From an uncultured Myxococcales bacterium (GTDB taxonomy: Bacteria > Myxococcota_A > UBA9042 > DTJE01): DNA of 58,454 bases. Below, in pieces: positions 19,407 to 29,368 of this stretch. The stretch covers positions 1-58,454 of the forward strand of contig CAIOFV010000110.1 in the NCBI GenBank assembly GCA_903857665.1, read 5' to 3'. The position numbers and the translations under genes are program-made. Every line of letters begins with the position of its first letter. Position 1 is the first letter of the stretch. A model generated the notes under the pieces. The model was not told the DNA's origin, ran no database searches, and saw only the letters and a list, made by a program, of their open reading frames with translations.

Positions 19407-20249
19407 TCAGGCCGGATCGTTTCGCGTCGATGCGGCCCGGCCCAGTTCCCGCGCCCGATCCCGCGCCTTGAGGACCGCTCCCTGGAGGTGCTCCAGGAAA
19501 TGCTGTTCGTCCAGGTGCGTCATCGCGGCATGCGTGGTGCCCTGGGGCGACGTGACCTGCGCCCGCAACTGGCGGGGCGTCCGGGGCGTCTCGACCACCA
19601 GCTTCGCCGACCCGTAGGCGGTCTGCCGCACCAGCGCCCTGCACAGGTGCTCGGGCAGTCCCATGGCCTTCCCGGCCTCGATCAACCCTTCCAGCAGGTA
19701 GAACAGGTACGCCGGCCCGGATCCCGACAGGGCCGTGATGGCGTCCATCATGTCCTCTTCGACCTGGACCGTGACGCCCACCGCGGAAAAGATCTGCGAC
19801 GCCACCAGCGCCTGCGCCGCGGACCCGTGCGTGCCCAGGCAGTAGGGCGACACGGCCTGCCCCACCAGCGCTGGCGTGTTCGGCATCACCCGGATGACCG
19901 GGATGTCGTTGCCGACGAACGTCTCGATGAAGGAGGTCGTGATGCCGGCCGCGATGCTGATCACCACCTGGCCGGGCCGGAAGCACGGCGCCACGCACGC
20001 CAGCACGTCGCCCATCACCTGCGGCTTGACCGCCAGCAGGAGGATGTCGTTCTGCTTCACCAGTTCGCAGTTGTCGGTGGTCGTGTGGATGCCCCAGGTA
20101 TCGCGCAGGTACGCCAGCGCCACTTCCGAGCGCCGGCTGGCGGTGATCTGCTGCGCCTCGACGATGCACGCCTTGATGACGCCGCCGATCAGTGCCTCGC
20201 CCATGTTGCCGGCGCCCAGGACGCCGATCCGAGCCCTGTCCAGCATCAT
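19407..20249 (-). CDS. proC: pyrroline-5-carboxylate reductase
   Basis: A 280-residue NAD(P)H-dependent reductase making proline from pyrroline-5-carboxylate. The N-terminal Rossmann motif is IGVLGAGNMGEALIGG; VRVMPNTPALVGQ and the C-terminal ALSGSGPAYLFYLLEG and LRAQVTSPQGTTHAAM motifs are characteristic. GGGAGG lies upstream of tandem ATG codons at 20249 and 20246. It sits 17 nt downstream of the Ser/Thr kinase gene. Confidence 0.97.
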   Translation of the reverse strand: MMLDRARIGVLGAGNMGEALIGGVIKACIVEAQQITASRRSEVALAYLRDTWGIHTTTDNCELVKQNDILLLAVKPQVMGDVLACVAPCFRPGQVVISIAAGITTSFIETFVGNDIPVIRVMPNTPALVGQAVSPYCLGTHGSAAQALVASQIFSAVGVTVQVEEDMMDAITALSGSGPAYLFYLLEGLIEAGKAMGLPEHLCRALVRQTAYGSAKLVVETPRTPRQLRAQVTSPQGTTHAAMTHLDEQHFLEHLQGAVLKARDRARELGRAASTRNDPA

Positions 20250-20266
20250 CCGCGCCTCCCGATCAC

Positions 20267-21376
20267 CTAGTCCGGCAGCCCGACCTTCAGCAACGCCAGC
20301 GCCAGCGCCACCAGCACCAGCAGGCCCGCGCCGATCAGCACGTTGCGGATCCCCGCAGCCGACGCCGCGTCCTTCGAGGATTGCGTCGCGGCACGCCGCT
20401 TCGGTGCCTTCGCGACGGCTGCCCGTGCGGTGCCGCTGCGGGCGCCTGGTGCCCGCTCAAGCGCGGCTTCCAGGGCCACCGCCAGCGCCGCCCTGCCGGT
20501 GTCGGCCGGGTCCGGTGCGGCGGCCGCGAGGGACTTCAGGAACTCGTCCGCCGATGCGAACCGATCCGCCGGGCGCATGGCAAGCGCCCGCATCAGCACG
20601 TCCTTCAGGCCGTCGTCGCAGGCCAGGGCGTCGATCCGGTCGCGTGGCAGGCCCTTCGAGGCCTTCGCCCGGATCTCCCCGGTATCCTTCCCGTCGAACG
20701 GCGCGTTGCCGGACAACATCGCCACCAGCGTCAGTCCGACGGCGTACAGGTCCGTCCGGGCATCGACCCTGCCCCCGGCCGACTGCTCGGGCGCCATGTA
20801 CCCGGCCTTGCCCTTCACCACGCCGACGCGCGTCTTTTCGGCCCGCCAGGTCCCCGTCGCGATGCCGAAATCGCACAGCTTCGCGGCGCCCGATCGATCC
20901 AGGAGGATGTTCTGGGGGCTGACGTCCCGGTGGACGACCCCCATGGGCTTGCCATCGGAACCCGGCAGCGCCTGGGCATACGCCAGGGCCTTCAACACGC
21001 ACGAGGCCACGTAGACGGCCGCGGCGGGTTCCAGCCCCTTCGCCTTCTTCCCCTTCGGCCGCCGCCTGAGCAGCGTGCCCAGGCTCATCCCGTCCACGTA
21101 TTCCATGGCCAGGAAGTACCGCCCGTCGGCCTCGCCGAACTCCATCACCCCGGCGATGTTCGGGTGGGACAGGCGCGCCCCCAGGCGGGCCTCGTCCACG
21201 AACATCCGGACGATCTCCTCGTCGGCCGCCGCGTCGTCCTGCAGCACCTTCACGGCGACCGGCTTTTCGAACCCCATCGGGCCCGACAGCTTCGCACGGT
21301 ATACGGTGGCCATCCCGCCGCTGCCGACAGCCTCGAGGATTTCGTACTTTCCGAAGGCCAGGATTGGATCGCGCAC
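20267..21376 (-). CDS. Ser/Thr protein kinase with C-terminal tail anchor
   Basis: A 369-residue Hanks-type kinase. The GTG at 21376 is preferred over longer frames, which would overlap asnS and encode an unrelated Arg/Ser-rich leader. The catalytic domain shows GSGGMATVY (Gly loop), Lys43 in AVKVL, HRDVSPQNILLD, DFGIA and MAPEQ. After an Ala/Arg-rich linker, the protein ends with one TM helix (NVLIGAGLLVLVALALALL) and only about five more residues, so no extracytoplasmic sensor exists. It starts 19 nt after asnS and precedes proC, so it is in the same operon. Target proteins unknown. Confidence 0.92.
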   Translation of the reverse strand: MRDPILAFGKYEILEAVGSGGMATVYRAKLSGPMGFEKPVAVKVLQDDAAADEEIVRMFVDEARLGARLSHPNIAGVMEFGEADGRYFLAMEYVDGMSLGTLLRRRPKGKKAKGLEPAAAVYVASCVLKALAYAQALPGSDGKPMGVVHRDVSPQNILLDRSGAAKLCDFGIATGTWRAEKTRVGVVKGKAGYMAPEQSAGGRVDARTDLYAVGLTLVAMLSGNAPFDGKDTGEIRAKASKGLPRDRIDALACDDGLKDVLMRALAMRPADRFASADEFLKSLAAAAPDPADTGRAALAVALEAALERAPGARSGTARAAVAKAPKRRAATQSSKDAASAAGIRNVLIGAGLLVLVALALALLKVGLPD

Positions 21377-21395
21377 GACTGCCCCCGACAGGCTC

Positions 21396-22688
21396 CTAGG
21401 GGGTGATCTTCTCGAGCATCCGGGGGAACGGGATCGTTTCGCGGATGTGCGGAAGGCCACAGATCCAGGCCACGGTGCGCTCGACGCCCAGGCCGAAGCC
21501 CGAGTGCGGCACGCTGCCGAAGCGCCGCAGGTCCAGGTACCAGCCGAAGGCCTCCATCGGCAGTCCCTGGCCCTCGATCGCCGCCTGCAGGACCGCCAGG
21601 TCCTCCTCGCGCTGCCCGCCGCCGATGACCTCGCCGTACCCTTCGGGGGCCAGCACGTCCATGCTCATGCAGTACGTCGGGTCCTGGGCGTCCCGTTTCA
21701 TGTAGAACGCCTTCACCGCGGACGGGTAGTGGTGCACGATGATCGGGCGGTCGAACTGCTTCGTCAGGATCGTCTCGTCGTCGCCGCCGAAGTCGTCGCC
21801 GTCGGGGATGTCACTGCCGTTCGCGCGCAGGATCTTCACGGCCTCTTCGTAATGGATCCGCGGGAAGGGCTTCACCACCTTCTCCAGGGCCGACGTGTCC
21901 CGCTCCAGCGTGGCCAGCTCGAACCGCCGTTCTTCCAGCACCCGCGCGACCACGTACGACAGGAAGTCCTCGGCGACGTCCATGTTCTGCCACAGGTCGC
22001 AGAACGACATTTCCGGCTCCACCATCCAGAATTCCATCAGGTGGCGCCGGGTCTTGCTCTTTTCGGCCCGGAACGTCGGCCCGAAGGCGTACACCTTCCC
22101 GAACGCCGCCGCCGTGGCCTCGTTGTATAACTGGCCGCTCTGGGTCAGGTAGGCCTTCTCGCCGAAGTAGTCCAGTTCGAACAGCGTCGTCGTCCCTTCG
22201 CAGGCCGCCGGCGTCAGGATGGGCGTATCGACCAGCAGGAACCCGCGGTCGTCGAAATAGTCCCGGATGGCCCGCACGATGGAGGCCCGCACGCGCAGGA
22301 TGGCGTGCTGCCGCCGTGACCGCAGCCACAGGTGGCGGTTTTCCATCAGGAACGCCGTGCCGTGGTCCTTGGGCGAGATCGGGTACGGTTCCGATGCCGA
22401 CACCACAGCGAAGGACTTCACGTCGATCTCGAACCCGATCGGCGAACGAGCGTCCTCCCGCACGGTGCCGGTGACGGCCACCGACGATTCCTGCGTGCAG
22501 CGATCCGCCGCCTCGAACTCCTCGGGGGTGACCTGGCTCTTCACCATGACGCACTGGATCGTTCCGGTGCCGTCGCGCACCTGGAGGAAGTGGATCTTGC
22601 CGCTGGAGCGCTTCGCCGCCAGCCAGCCGAGGATCGTGACCTCGGTGCCGGTGTGTTCCGCGATCCGCTCGACCGTCGCCCGCGCCAT
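21396..22688 (-). CDS. asnS: asparaginyl-tRNA synthetase
   Basis: A 430-residue class IIb aminoacyl-tRNA synthetase charging tRNA-Asn. An N-terminal OB-fold anticodon-binding domain (about 10-105, [18 protein letters not shown]) is followed by the catalytic domain with [40 protein letters not shown] (motif 2) and [15 protein letters not shown] (motif 3). The length and the [20 protein letters not shown] segments match AsnRS rather than AspRS or LysRS. It is the first gene of the operon with the kinase, proC and the exporter. Confidence 0.97.
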   Translation of the reverse strand: MARATVERIAEHTGTEVTILGWLAAKRSSGKIHFLQVRDGTGTIQCVMVKSQVTPEEFEAADRCTQESSVAVTGTVREDARSPIGFEIDVKSFAVVSASEPYPISPKDHGTAFLMENRHLWLRSRRQHAILRVRASIVRAIRDYFDDRGFLLVDTPILTPAACEGTTTLFELDYFGEKAYLTQSGQLYNEATAAAFGKVYAFGPTFRAEKSKTRRHLMEFWMVEPEMSFCDLWQNMDVAEDFLSYVVARVLEERRFELATLERDTSALEKVVKPFPRIHYEEAVKILRANGSDIPDGDDFGGDDETILTKQFDRPIIVHHYPSAVKAFYMKRDAQDPTYCMSMDVLAPEGYGEVIGGGQREEDLAVLQAAIEGQGLPMEAFGWYLDLRRFGSVPHSGFGLGVERTVAWICGLPHIRETIPFPRMLEKITP

Positions 22689-22717
22689 GGTCGGTTCTCC
22701 GCGTCAAAACGCGGTCC

Positions 22718-22746
22718 AAGGTAGCAGAACGACCCGTCCCTGTCCA
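22718..22746 (-). promoter_or_regulatory. sigma-70-like promoter for the asnS operon
   Basis: Read on the minus strand, TGGACA (22746-22741), 17 nt, then TACCTT (22723-22718), about 30 nt ahead of the asnS ATG. Confidence 0.5.
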
Positions 22747-22979
22747 CGGTCGGCCGCGCCGGGGGCCGGGGGCGGCGGGGTCGAACGAGCCTCGGGAAGG
22801 GGCATCGACGGCGGCCTCCACCGGGCGGGATGACGGGGCTGCCACCGCCCCCCCGTGCCCCGGACGCCCGGAGCCGGCGTCGGTCCCGACCAGCGCCTGC
22901 CGCGGAAACCCTTTGCCGGTTCGCGCGCGCTCCGGGGGGAGCGTGTGTCGCAGGGCCGCGACGGACGCGGCCTTTCGCC

Positions 22980-23008
22980 TTGACAGTTCGCCTCCTTCTG
23001 CAATAATT
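22980..23008 (+). promoter_or_regulatory. strong sigma-70-like promoter for the Glt-like cluster
   Basis: TTGACA at 22980-22985, a 17-nt spacer, then ATAATT at 23003-23008 (AATAAT one base earlier). It lies about 34 nt upstream of the ATG at 23043. Confidence 0.65.
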
Positions 23009-23042
23009 CGGACAACCCGCGGACTTTGAAAGGGGTACGCAC

Positions 23043-24674
23043 ATGCGGCATGCCACGAACGTCGGGGCCTTCGCCCTGATCGCGACCTTCTGGACCGTTG
23101 CAGCCCTGGCGCAGGCCCCGGCGCCCGCGCCCGAGCCGCCTCCGACAGCCCCGACGGCGGCCCCGGCCCCGGCCCCGGCGCTCAGCGCCTTCACGCTCGT
23201 GCTGACGGAAGGCAAGCGCCTGTCGTCGCAAGGGAAGTTCTACGACGCTTCGCTGATCTTCAACCGCATCCTGTCGGAAGGCGAGGAGGCGGCCCCGTAC
23301 TTCCAGGAAGCCCAGTATGAAATGGGCATGGCGCTCTTTTCGCTGAAGTTCTACGTCAGCGCCTTCGGGTACTTCGACCGCGTCGTCGAGGCGGGCCCGA
23401 CCCACGTCCGCTACGCCGAGGCGCTGCCCTGGCTGGTCAGGATCCACCGCGAAATCCCCGGCGAAACGAACACGCTGTTCCGCATGGCGTCGTACCCGGC
23501 CGACAAGTACCCGATCGAGCTGGCGGAGGAGATCTCCTTCTACGTCGGCCAGTACCATTACTACGAAGGCAACCTCGACGCCGCGCTGGAAAGCCTGTCC
23601 CGCGTGGGCGCCAGCCGTCCCGACCTGTTCGTCAAGGCGATGTACCTGAAGGGCGTCGTGCTGGTTCGCCGCAACGAACCGATGCCGGCGTCCGAAGCCT
23701 TCCGCGAGGTCCTGCGGTTCGTCAAGGCGTCGGGCCCGTTCGAGGGTCGCGACAAGTACCGCGAAATGTCCACGCTGGCCCTGGCGCGCGTCTTCTACAG
23801 CGCAGGCTTCGACAAGGGGAACTTCATCGCCGGGAACGTCGAAACGGCGGTCCGCTTCTATGACCAGATCCCCGAAACCTCGGACCAGTGGCTGGACAGC
23901 CTGTTCGAAAAGTCCTGGGCGTTCTACCAACTGGGCAACTACTCCCGCGCCCTGGGCAACATCCTGACCGTCAACTCGCCGTACTTCGAGGAAGAGTACT
24001 ACCCGGAGGCGTCCGTCCTGCGGGCCGTCATCTTCTTCAAGAACTGCCGCTACGACGAGGCGCTGGCCACCATCGACCCGTTCTACAAGGAGTACTTCGA
24101 AATCCACAAGGAACTGGAAACGGTCCTCGGCGGCCACACGGACCCGACGGACTTCTACCAGTACCTCGCGGGCCTTTCGAGGAAGGGCGGGACCTACTCG
24201 CTGAAGATCAAGAAGATCTTCAACGCCGCGCTGGCCGATGCGAAACTGCGCCGCCTGTTCGGCTTCGTGGTCACGATCTCCAAGGAAATCCAGCAGTTGG
24301 AAACCCTGCGCAGCAACCCGGTCGCCAAGGGGCTGGTCGATGTGCTGCTGCCCGACCTGCTGGCCTACCGCTCCCTGACGATGAGCGAGGCCGGCCAGCT
24401 GGCCCGGGAACGCCTGTCGCGCGTCCGCCGCGAGCTGAAGGCGCTGCTGTCCCAGGCGCTGAAGGTGCGGTTCGAGTGCCTGAACGCCCAGAAGGGCATC
24501 TTCGAAGAGCAGGTCAAGAAGCAGCTGGTCTCCTCCGCCGGGCCCTCGGCCCCGAAGGAGGAGTTCAAGGTCGACCCCGAGCACATCTACTGGGTCTGGG
24601 ACGGCGAATACTGGAAGGACGAGCTGGGTTCGTACCACTATCCTCTGCAGTCGGCGTGCGGTGCCGTTAAGTGA
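23043..24674 (+). CDS. exported TPR protein, GltC/AglT-like (gliding-motility cluster)
   Basis: A 543-residue secreted TPR protein. A cleavable signal peptide (ending VAALAQA) is followed by a Pro/Ala linker and TPR-like helical repeats from about residue 50 (FTLVLTEGKRLSSQGKFYDA; ALFSLKFYVSAFGYFDRVVE; FYVGQYHYYEGNLDAALESL). It resembles the periplasmic TPR subunits (GltC, AglT/GltE group) of the Myxococcus gliding apparatus; the exact equivalent is uncertain. A conserved C-terminal VWDGEYWKDELGSY segment closes the protein. AAAGGGG precedes the ATG. First gene of a five-gene cluster. Confidence 0.75.
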   Translation: MRHATNVGAFALIATFWTVAALAQAPAPAPEPPPTAPTAAPAPAPALSAFTLVLTEGKRLSSQGKFYDASLIFNRILSEGEEAAPYFQEAQYEMGMALFSLKFYVSAFGYFDRVVEAGPTHVRYAEALPWLVRIHREIPGETNTLFRMASYPADKYPIELAEEISFYVGQYHYYEGNLDAALESLSRVGASRPDLFVKAMYLKGVVLVRRNEPMPASEAFREVLRFVKASGPFEGRDKYREMSTLALARVFYSAGFDKGNFIAGNVETAVRFYDQIPETSDQWLDSLFEKSWAFYQLGNYSRALGNILTVNSPYFEEEYYPEASVLRAVIFFKNCRYDEALATIDPFYKEYFEIHKELETVLGGHTDPTDFYQYLAGLSRKGGTYSLKIKKIFNAALADAKLRRLFGFVVTISKEIQQLETLRSNPVAKGLVDVLLPDLLAYRSLTMSEAGQLARERLSRVRRELKALLSQALKVRFECLNAQKGIFEEQVKKQLVSSAGPSAPKEEFKVDPEHIYWVWDGEYWKDELGSYHYPLQSACGAVK

Positions 24675-24727
24675 ACGACCGATTGACGTTCCCTGCCCGG
24701 TCGCTTCGGGCTGAACGGAGGCCTTCG

Positions 24728-27700
24728 ATGACGATGCTCTCCCGCACCCTCGGGTTCCTGGTTGTCGCCGCGCTGGCGGCTTCCCCGGCCTTCGCCCAGT
24801 CGAAGGCCGACAAGAAGGCCGGCGCCGACATCAAGACCTATTCGCTGCCGGACGCGGGTACCCCGAAGGGGGCCACCACCGACGTCCTGGGCGACCAGAA
24901 GCCGAAGGGACCGGCGAAGCCCATGGGCGTCAAGGCGATCGTCAGCCGCCCGGAACGGATGGCGGACGAGAAGCTGGAGCAGGCCATCGCGACGTTGAAC
25001 CAGTTGATTGAAACGACCGACGAAGAGGACCCCGGCAAGCCCGAGTACTACGCCCGCCTGGCGCGCCTTTACTGGGACAAGGCCGAAAACTTCTTCAACA
25101 AGGCCTACGGCAATGAAATGTTCACGCGCCTCAAGAAGGCGCAGGACGCCGGCGACGACGCGGCCGTGGCCCAGGTCCAGACCGAACAGCAGGAACTGCT
25201 GAAGCAGCGCACGTACTGGGAAGAAGAAACGGCCAACGCCTACATGATGGTCGTCGATCGCTACCCGAACTACCTCAGCCTCGATTCGGTCCTGTACCTG
25301 CTGGGCTTCACGCTGGTGCAGATGGATCGCCAGGACCAGGCCTTCCCGTACTTCGCCCGCGTCATCCGCGAGGCGCCCAACAGCAAGTACGTGCCCGACG
25401 CGCTGCTGAACATCGGCGAGTTCTACTTCAACAGCGGGCGCATGGACGAGGCCCAGAAGATGTACGCGGAAGTGGAAAACTTCCCGATGGCGTCGGCATA
25501 CGGCCTGGCCATCTACAAGAAGGGCTGGTGCTTCTACAACATGGGCCAGCACGAAGACGCGATGAACCAGTTCCTGAAGGTCATCGACTACGCGAAGGGC
25601 GACCAGGCGAAGTCCATCGGCTACGGCGCCCAGTTGCTGCGCGAATCCCAGCGCGACCTCGTCATGGTCTACTCGCAGGTCGGCAGCCCCGAAAACGCCA
25701 TCAAGGTGTTCAAGGCGATCGCGCCCACCGGCTACATGGACCTCGCCGTCCGGCTGGCCGAGGGGTATGCCAGCCAGGGCGAGTACGACAAGTCCACGAA
25801 ACTGTACAAGAAGATCATCGCCGAGTACAAGGACGCCCAGGATCAGTACAAGGTCATCGAGTACCAGCGCGCGATCGTCGAAAACGTGTACAAGCTGGCC
25901 GCCAAGGCCCGCGTCGTGGAAGAAACCCGCCGCTTGATCGGCCTGCTGGACAAGTACCAGAAGGACGCGCCGAAGGCCTTCATCGACCCCGAAATGACGA
26001 AGGCGGAGCAGCTGGTCCGCGTCATCGCCTCCAACTACCAGAAGGAAGTGTCGGTGACGATGGAGGAGGCGACGAAGGAATTCACGCACCTCCTGTACAA
26101 CGAGTACCTGCGGCTGTTCCCGAATTCGCCCGAGTACTACATGATGACCTTCAACTACGCGGCCCTGCTGTTCCAGCTGGGCAAGTACAACGAGGCCGCC
26201 GAGCGCTACACGACGATCGTCGAGTTGCAGCCCAACGGGCCGAAGTCGCTGGAAGCGGCGCACCACGCCGTTTCGGCGTACTACAAGCTGGCCGACTTCA
26301 CGAAGGACAAGACGAAGTCCGACGACACCAACGACACCGAGGCGAAGGAACTGCCGGAGTTCGAGGCGAAGCTGGTCAAGGCGTGCGAGCGCTACCTGGC
26401 AATGGCCCCGAAGGACGCCCCCGAAGTGATCGAGGCCCGCTTCCTGGCCTCGATGATCTGGTATCGGTACAACCACTTCGACAAGGCGGAAACGGGCTTC
26501 CGCACGATCATCGAGGACGCCCCGGATCACGAGAACGCGCCCGACGCGGCCCGCCTGCTGCTGTCGTCGCTGACGCTGCAGCGCAACATCAAGGGCCTGT
26601 ACGCGGCCACGGAACTGATCGCACGGAATCCCAAGCTGATGGCGGGCGACGTGCCCGGGATCATCACCCGCATCAACGAGCAGAAGGACTTCAACAAGTG
26701 CTACGAGTTCGAGCAGGCCGGGCGGTACACCGTGGCCGCCGAATGCTTCCTGGACTACGTGAAGCGCTTTGCCGGCACGCCGCTGAAGGACCGCTCGCTG
26801 ATCAACGCGGCGAACAACTTCTTCAAGGCCCGCCTGGTCGAGCGCAGCCTGAAGGCCAACGAGCAACTCGTCAACGAGATGCCGAACTCGCCGCTGGCGA
26901 TTCGCGCCCTGTACAACATCGCCGACACGTACCGCCGCCTGGCGGTGTATTCCGAAGCCGCGCGCATCTATGAAGTGTTCGTCGGCCTGCAGCCCTCGCA
27001 CGAACTGACGGAAGAGGCGCTGCGCTACGCGACGATCTTCCGGACGGGCCTGGGCGAGTACGACGCGGCCATCAAGGACCTGCGCAAGTACCTGTCCCTG
27101 TTCCCGAAGGCCTCCTATGCGATCGCGGTCGCGCTGGAAGTCGGCAGCACGCTGGAAAAGCAGGGCAAGCAGGCCCTGGCGCAGAAGGAATTCGAGGCGT
27201 GGCTGGCCAAGTACGGCAAGGCCAGCCTGGACCTGTACCTGAAGGCCCACCTGCACGTCGGCCTGACGCTGCGCGCGCAGAAGAAGGAAGCCCTGGCCAT
27301 CGACTGGTTCAAGAAGACGGTCAAGGCCTACGAGGACCTGACGGACGAGGAAAAGGCGAAGGTCACGGCGGTCGGCCTGGCCGCGACGTCCGAGGCCCAG
27401 TTCTACAAGGGTGAAGCGGTCCTCGCGGACGTGCGCGGCGTCCAGTTGAAGCTGCCGGAAAAGGTGCTTGCGGATGCCATCGCCAAGAAGATCGGCCTGA
27501 TCAAGGAAGCGATGGACACCCTGACCAGCGTCGAGGCCTTCGGCCAGCCCAACTGGACGATCGCAGCGTGGTCCCGCAAGGGCGCCGGGTTCCAGGAACT
27601 GGCGGAAGCGATCGAGAACTCGCCGGTCCCGCCCCAGTTGAACCAGGACCAGAAGCTGTTCTTCAAGCAGGGCCTGGCCGACAAGGCCAGCCCGATCTGG

Positions 27701-28966
27701 GAACGCGCCAAGGAGTCGTATCGCCGTTGCGTGGAACTGGCCCAGCAGTTGAAGTGGTACAACAACTACTCGGCCCAGGCGGAAGAGCAGTTGCTGCGCC
27801 TGGATCCCGAGTTCAAGACCCTGCCCGACATCCGCCCGCAGCCCGGCGCATACACCCTCAACGAGGGCCGCGCGACGCTGAAGCCCGAAAAGGACGGCGC
27901 CGACGCCCCGAAGTGGTCCGACGCTGGCATCGAGGACCGGATCCGTCAGGCCGCCGCGGCCCCCGACGGATCGGCGAACGTGTACTACAACCTGGGCGCC
28001 TTGCAGGCGTTCAACGGGGACCGGGCCGGCGCCAAGGCTTCGTTCGAGAAGGCGTTCGCCAAGAATCCGCAGGAGGGCGACGCGCTGGCGCAGCAGGGCC
28101 GCCTGGACCTGCTGGACGGGCGGGCCGCCGACGCCGTCGCAAAGTTCGACAAGGCGCTGCAGATCGACCCGGCCAACAGCATCGCGAACAACTACTACGC
28201 GTCCAAGGCGCTGCGCGACCGGAACCATCCGGAAGCCATCAACCTGGCGCGCAAGGCCCTCGTTTCCGACCCCGACTCGATGGACGCCTACGAGGTCCTC
28301 GGGGCGGCCTACCTGGAAATGGGGCTGACGGACGTGGGCGTGCTGGTCGGCCGCAACGCGCTGGGCCTCAGCCCCAGTGACGGCCCGATCCAGAACCTGT
28401 TGGCCCTGACCTTCCTGAAGACCGGCGAAGTCCGGCAGGCCGTGCAGTTGTTCCAGAAGGCGGTTCACGACGACCCGCGGCTGTTCGACGCCCGGATGAA
28501 TTTCGGCGCGGTCACCCTCGCGTACAAGGATGCCACCACCGCGCTGGAGCAGTTCGCCGAGGCGGCGCGGCTTCGTCCGGCCAGCACCGACGCGCGGCTG
28601 GGCCAGGCCGTGGCCATGCGCGGCCTGAACAAGGGCGAAGACGCGCTGCGGATCCTGGCGGACATCGCCCGGGACCCGAACAACGCCGACGTCCGGTTCA
28701 ACCTGTGCCTGGTGTACCAGGAAAACCTGAACAAGCTGGAACTGGCCGTGAACGAGTGCGACGCGTTCCTGCGCCTGGCCGCGCCGAACCACCCGAAGCG
28801 GAAGGAGGCGACGCGTCGGCTGGAGTCCCTGCGGCTGGAGATCGAGGCCACGAAGTCGGGCATGCCGATGCCGGTTCCGGCTCCGGTCCCTGCGCCGGCT
28901 CCGGCGCCTGTCCCGACGTCTCCGGACGCGGCTCCTGCCGCAGCGGCAGCCGGCGGGGGTAAGTGA
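24728..28966 (+). CDS. giant periplasmic TPR protein, GltD/AgnE-like
   Basis: A 1412-residue exported protein packed with TPR repeats. The ATG at 24728 follows ACGGAGG and begins a good signal peptide (GFLVVAALAASPAFAQ); 19 upstream residues of the open frame do not. Repeats run from about residue 80 to 1370, with classic units in the C-terminal part (NVYYNLGALQAFNGDRAGAK; ADAVAKFDKALQIDPANSIA). A Pro/Ala/Val-rich tail of about 50 residues ends the protein. It fits the large TPR scaffold of deltaproteobacterial Glt clusters and lies between the first TPR gene and the CglF-like gene. It probably scaffolds a periplasmic complex. Confidence 0.78.
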   Translation: MTMLSRTLGFLVVAALAASPAFAQSKADKKAGADIKTYSLPDAGTPKGATTDVLGDQKPKGPAKPMGVKAIVSRPERMADEKLEQAIATLNQLIETTDEEDPGKPEYYARLARLYWDKAENFFNKAYGNEMFTRLKKAQDAGDDAAVAQVQTEQQELLKQRTYWEEETANAYMMVVDRYPNYLSLDSVLYLLGFTLVQMDRQDQAFPYFARVIREAPNSKYVPDALLNIGEFYFNSGRMDEAQKMYAEVENFPMASAYGLAIYKKGWCFYNMGQHEDAMNQFLKVIDYAKGDQAKSIGYGAQLLRESQRDLVMVYSQVGSPENAIKVFKAIAPTGYMDLAVRLAEGYASQGEYDKSTKLYKKIIAEYKDAQDQYKVIEYQRAIVENVYKLAAKARVVEETRRLIGLLDKYQKDAPKAFIDPEMTKAEQLVRVIASNYQKEVSVTMEEATKEFTHLLYNEYLRLFPNSPEYYMMTFNYAALLFQLGKYNEAAERYTTIVELQPNGPKSLEAAHHAVSAYYKLADFTKDKTKSDDTNDTEAKELPEFEAKLVKACERYLAMAPKDAPEVIEARFLASMIWYRYNHFDKAETGFRTIIEDAPDHENAPDAARLLLSSLTLQRNIKGLYAATELIARNPKLMAGDVPGIITRINEQKDFNKCYEFEQAGRYTVAAECFLDYVKRFAGTPLKDRSLINAANNFFKARLVERSLKANEQLVNEMPNSPLAIRALYNIADTYRRLAVYSEAARIYEVFVGLQPSHELTEEALRYATIFRTGLGEYDAAIKDLRKYLSLFPKASYAIAVALEVGSTLEKQGKQALAQKEFEAWLAKYGKASLDLYLKAHLHVGLTLRAQKKEALAIDWFKKTVKAYEDLTDEEKAKVTAVGLAATSEAQFYKGEAVLADVRGVQLKLPEKVLADAIAKKIGLIKEAMDTLTSVEAFGQPNWTIAAWSRKGAGFQELAEAIENSPVPPQLNQDQKLFFKQGLADKASPIWERAKESYRRCVELAQQLKWYNNYSAQAEEQLLRLDPEFKTLPDIRPQPGAYTLNEGRATLKPEKDGADAPKWSDAGIEDRIRQAAAAPDGSANVYYNLGALQAFNGDRAGAKASFEKAFAKNPQEGDALAQQGRLDLLDGRAADAVAKFDKALQIDPANSIANNYYASKALRDRNHPEAINLARKALVSDPDSMDAYEVLGAAYLEMGLTDVGVLVGRNALGLSPSDGPIQNLLALTFLKTGEVRQAVQLFQKAVHDDPRLFDARMNFGAVTLAYKDATTALEQFAEAARLRPASTDARLGQAVAMRGLNKGEDALRILADIARDPNNADVRFNLCLVYQENLNKLELAVNECDAFLRLAAPNHPKRKEATRRLESLRLEIEATKSGMPMPVPAPVPAPAPAPVPTSPDAAPAAAAAGGGK

Positions 28967-29001
28967 AATGAAGCCTTGGGCGAATGCCCGGGCCGCGCAG
29001 G

Positions 29002-29030
29002 TTGTAATTCGCCCGATCCGGGTTTAGGAT
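29002..29030 (+). promoter_or_regulatory. candidate internal promoter before the cglF/gltG-like genes
   Basis: TTGTAA at 29002-29007 and TAGGAT at 29025-29030 are 17 nt apart, 20 nt ahead of the small gene at 29050. Confidence 0.45.
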
Positions 29031-29049
29031 TCGACCCTAGAGGTGCGCC

Positions 29050-29349
29050 ATGAAGCGTTTCTTGATGTTCGCGGTCTCGTGTACGGCGATGGTGGCACTG
29101 GCCTTGCCTGCGCTGGCCCAGACACCGAAGGGCGGCAAGGCTCCTGCGCCTGCGGGCAAGGCGGGCGAAGGCAAGCAAGGCTCCGTAAAGGAAAAGACAT
29201 TCGACTTCGAGGGCGATGTGGTCGAAGCGCAGTTCCTGCGCCCTGACCAGGGAGTGGCGGAAGTTGTGCGGCTGGACGAAGGGCCCAGCCTGATCAAGGA
29301 CCGCACCGATTTCGTCGACGAGATCCTGAAGTCCGCCGAAGACCTCTGA
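29050..29349 (+). CDS. cglF: CglF/GltF-like small exported protein
   Basis: A 99-residue secreted protein with signal peptide (MKRFLMFAVSCTAMVALALP, then ALAQ), a Lys/Gly/Ala-rich linker and a C-terminal domain FDFEGDVVEAQFLRPDQG followed by SLIKDRTDFVDEILKSAEDL. The DFE-D-x-(I/V)E-x-x-x-x-(R/K)PD and xFxxEx(L)xSxEDL pattern is as I recall it for CglF/GltF proteins of Myxococcus gliding clusters. It sits immediately before the FHA/GltG-like gene (19-nt gap), matching the expected synteny. The function in the complex is not established. Confidence 0.72.
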   Translation: MKRFLMFAVSCTAMVALALPALAQTPKGGKAPAPAGKAGEGKQGSVKEKTFDFEGDVVEAQFLRPDQGVAEVVRLDEGPSLIKDRTDFVDEILKSAEDL

Positions 29350-29368
29350 CACGGGCCCGGGGGGAGAC

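Larger units (their letters stand above)
22689..23042. other. intergenic region between divergent asnS and Glt-like cluster
   Basis: 354 nt without a supportable gene. It holds the asnS promoter (minus strand) near 22718-22746 and the plus-strand promoter at 22980-23008. The GC-rich middle (about 22750-22970) shows no RNA gene or repeat that I recognise. Confidence 0.7.

Noticed and set aside
24638..28792. A 1384-codon open frame on the minus strand
   Set aside because: Antisense to the giant TPR gene, with low-complexity Leu/Val/Arg/Gln composition and no recognisable domain; the TPR repeats on the plus strand are convincing.
28870..28960. Tandem repeat in the giant TPR gene's 3' end
   Set aside because: The repetitive bases encode a Pro/Ala/Val linker in frame with the gene, a common spacer, and are not an independent repeat element.
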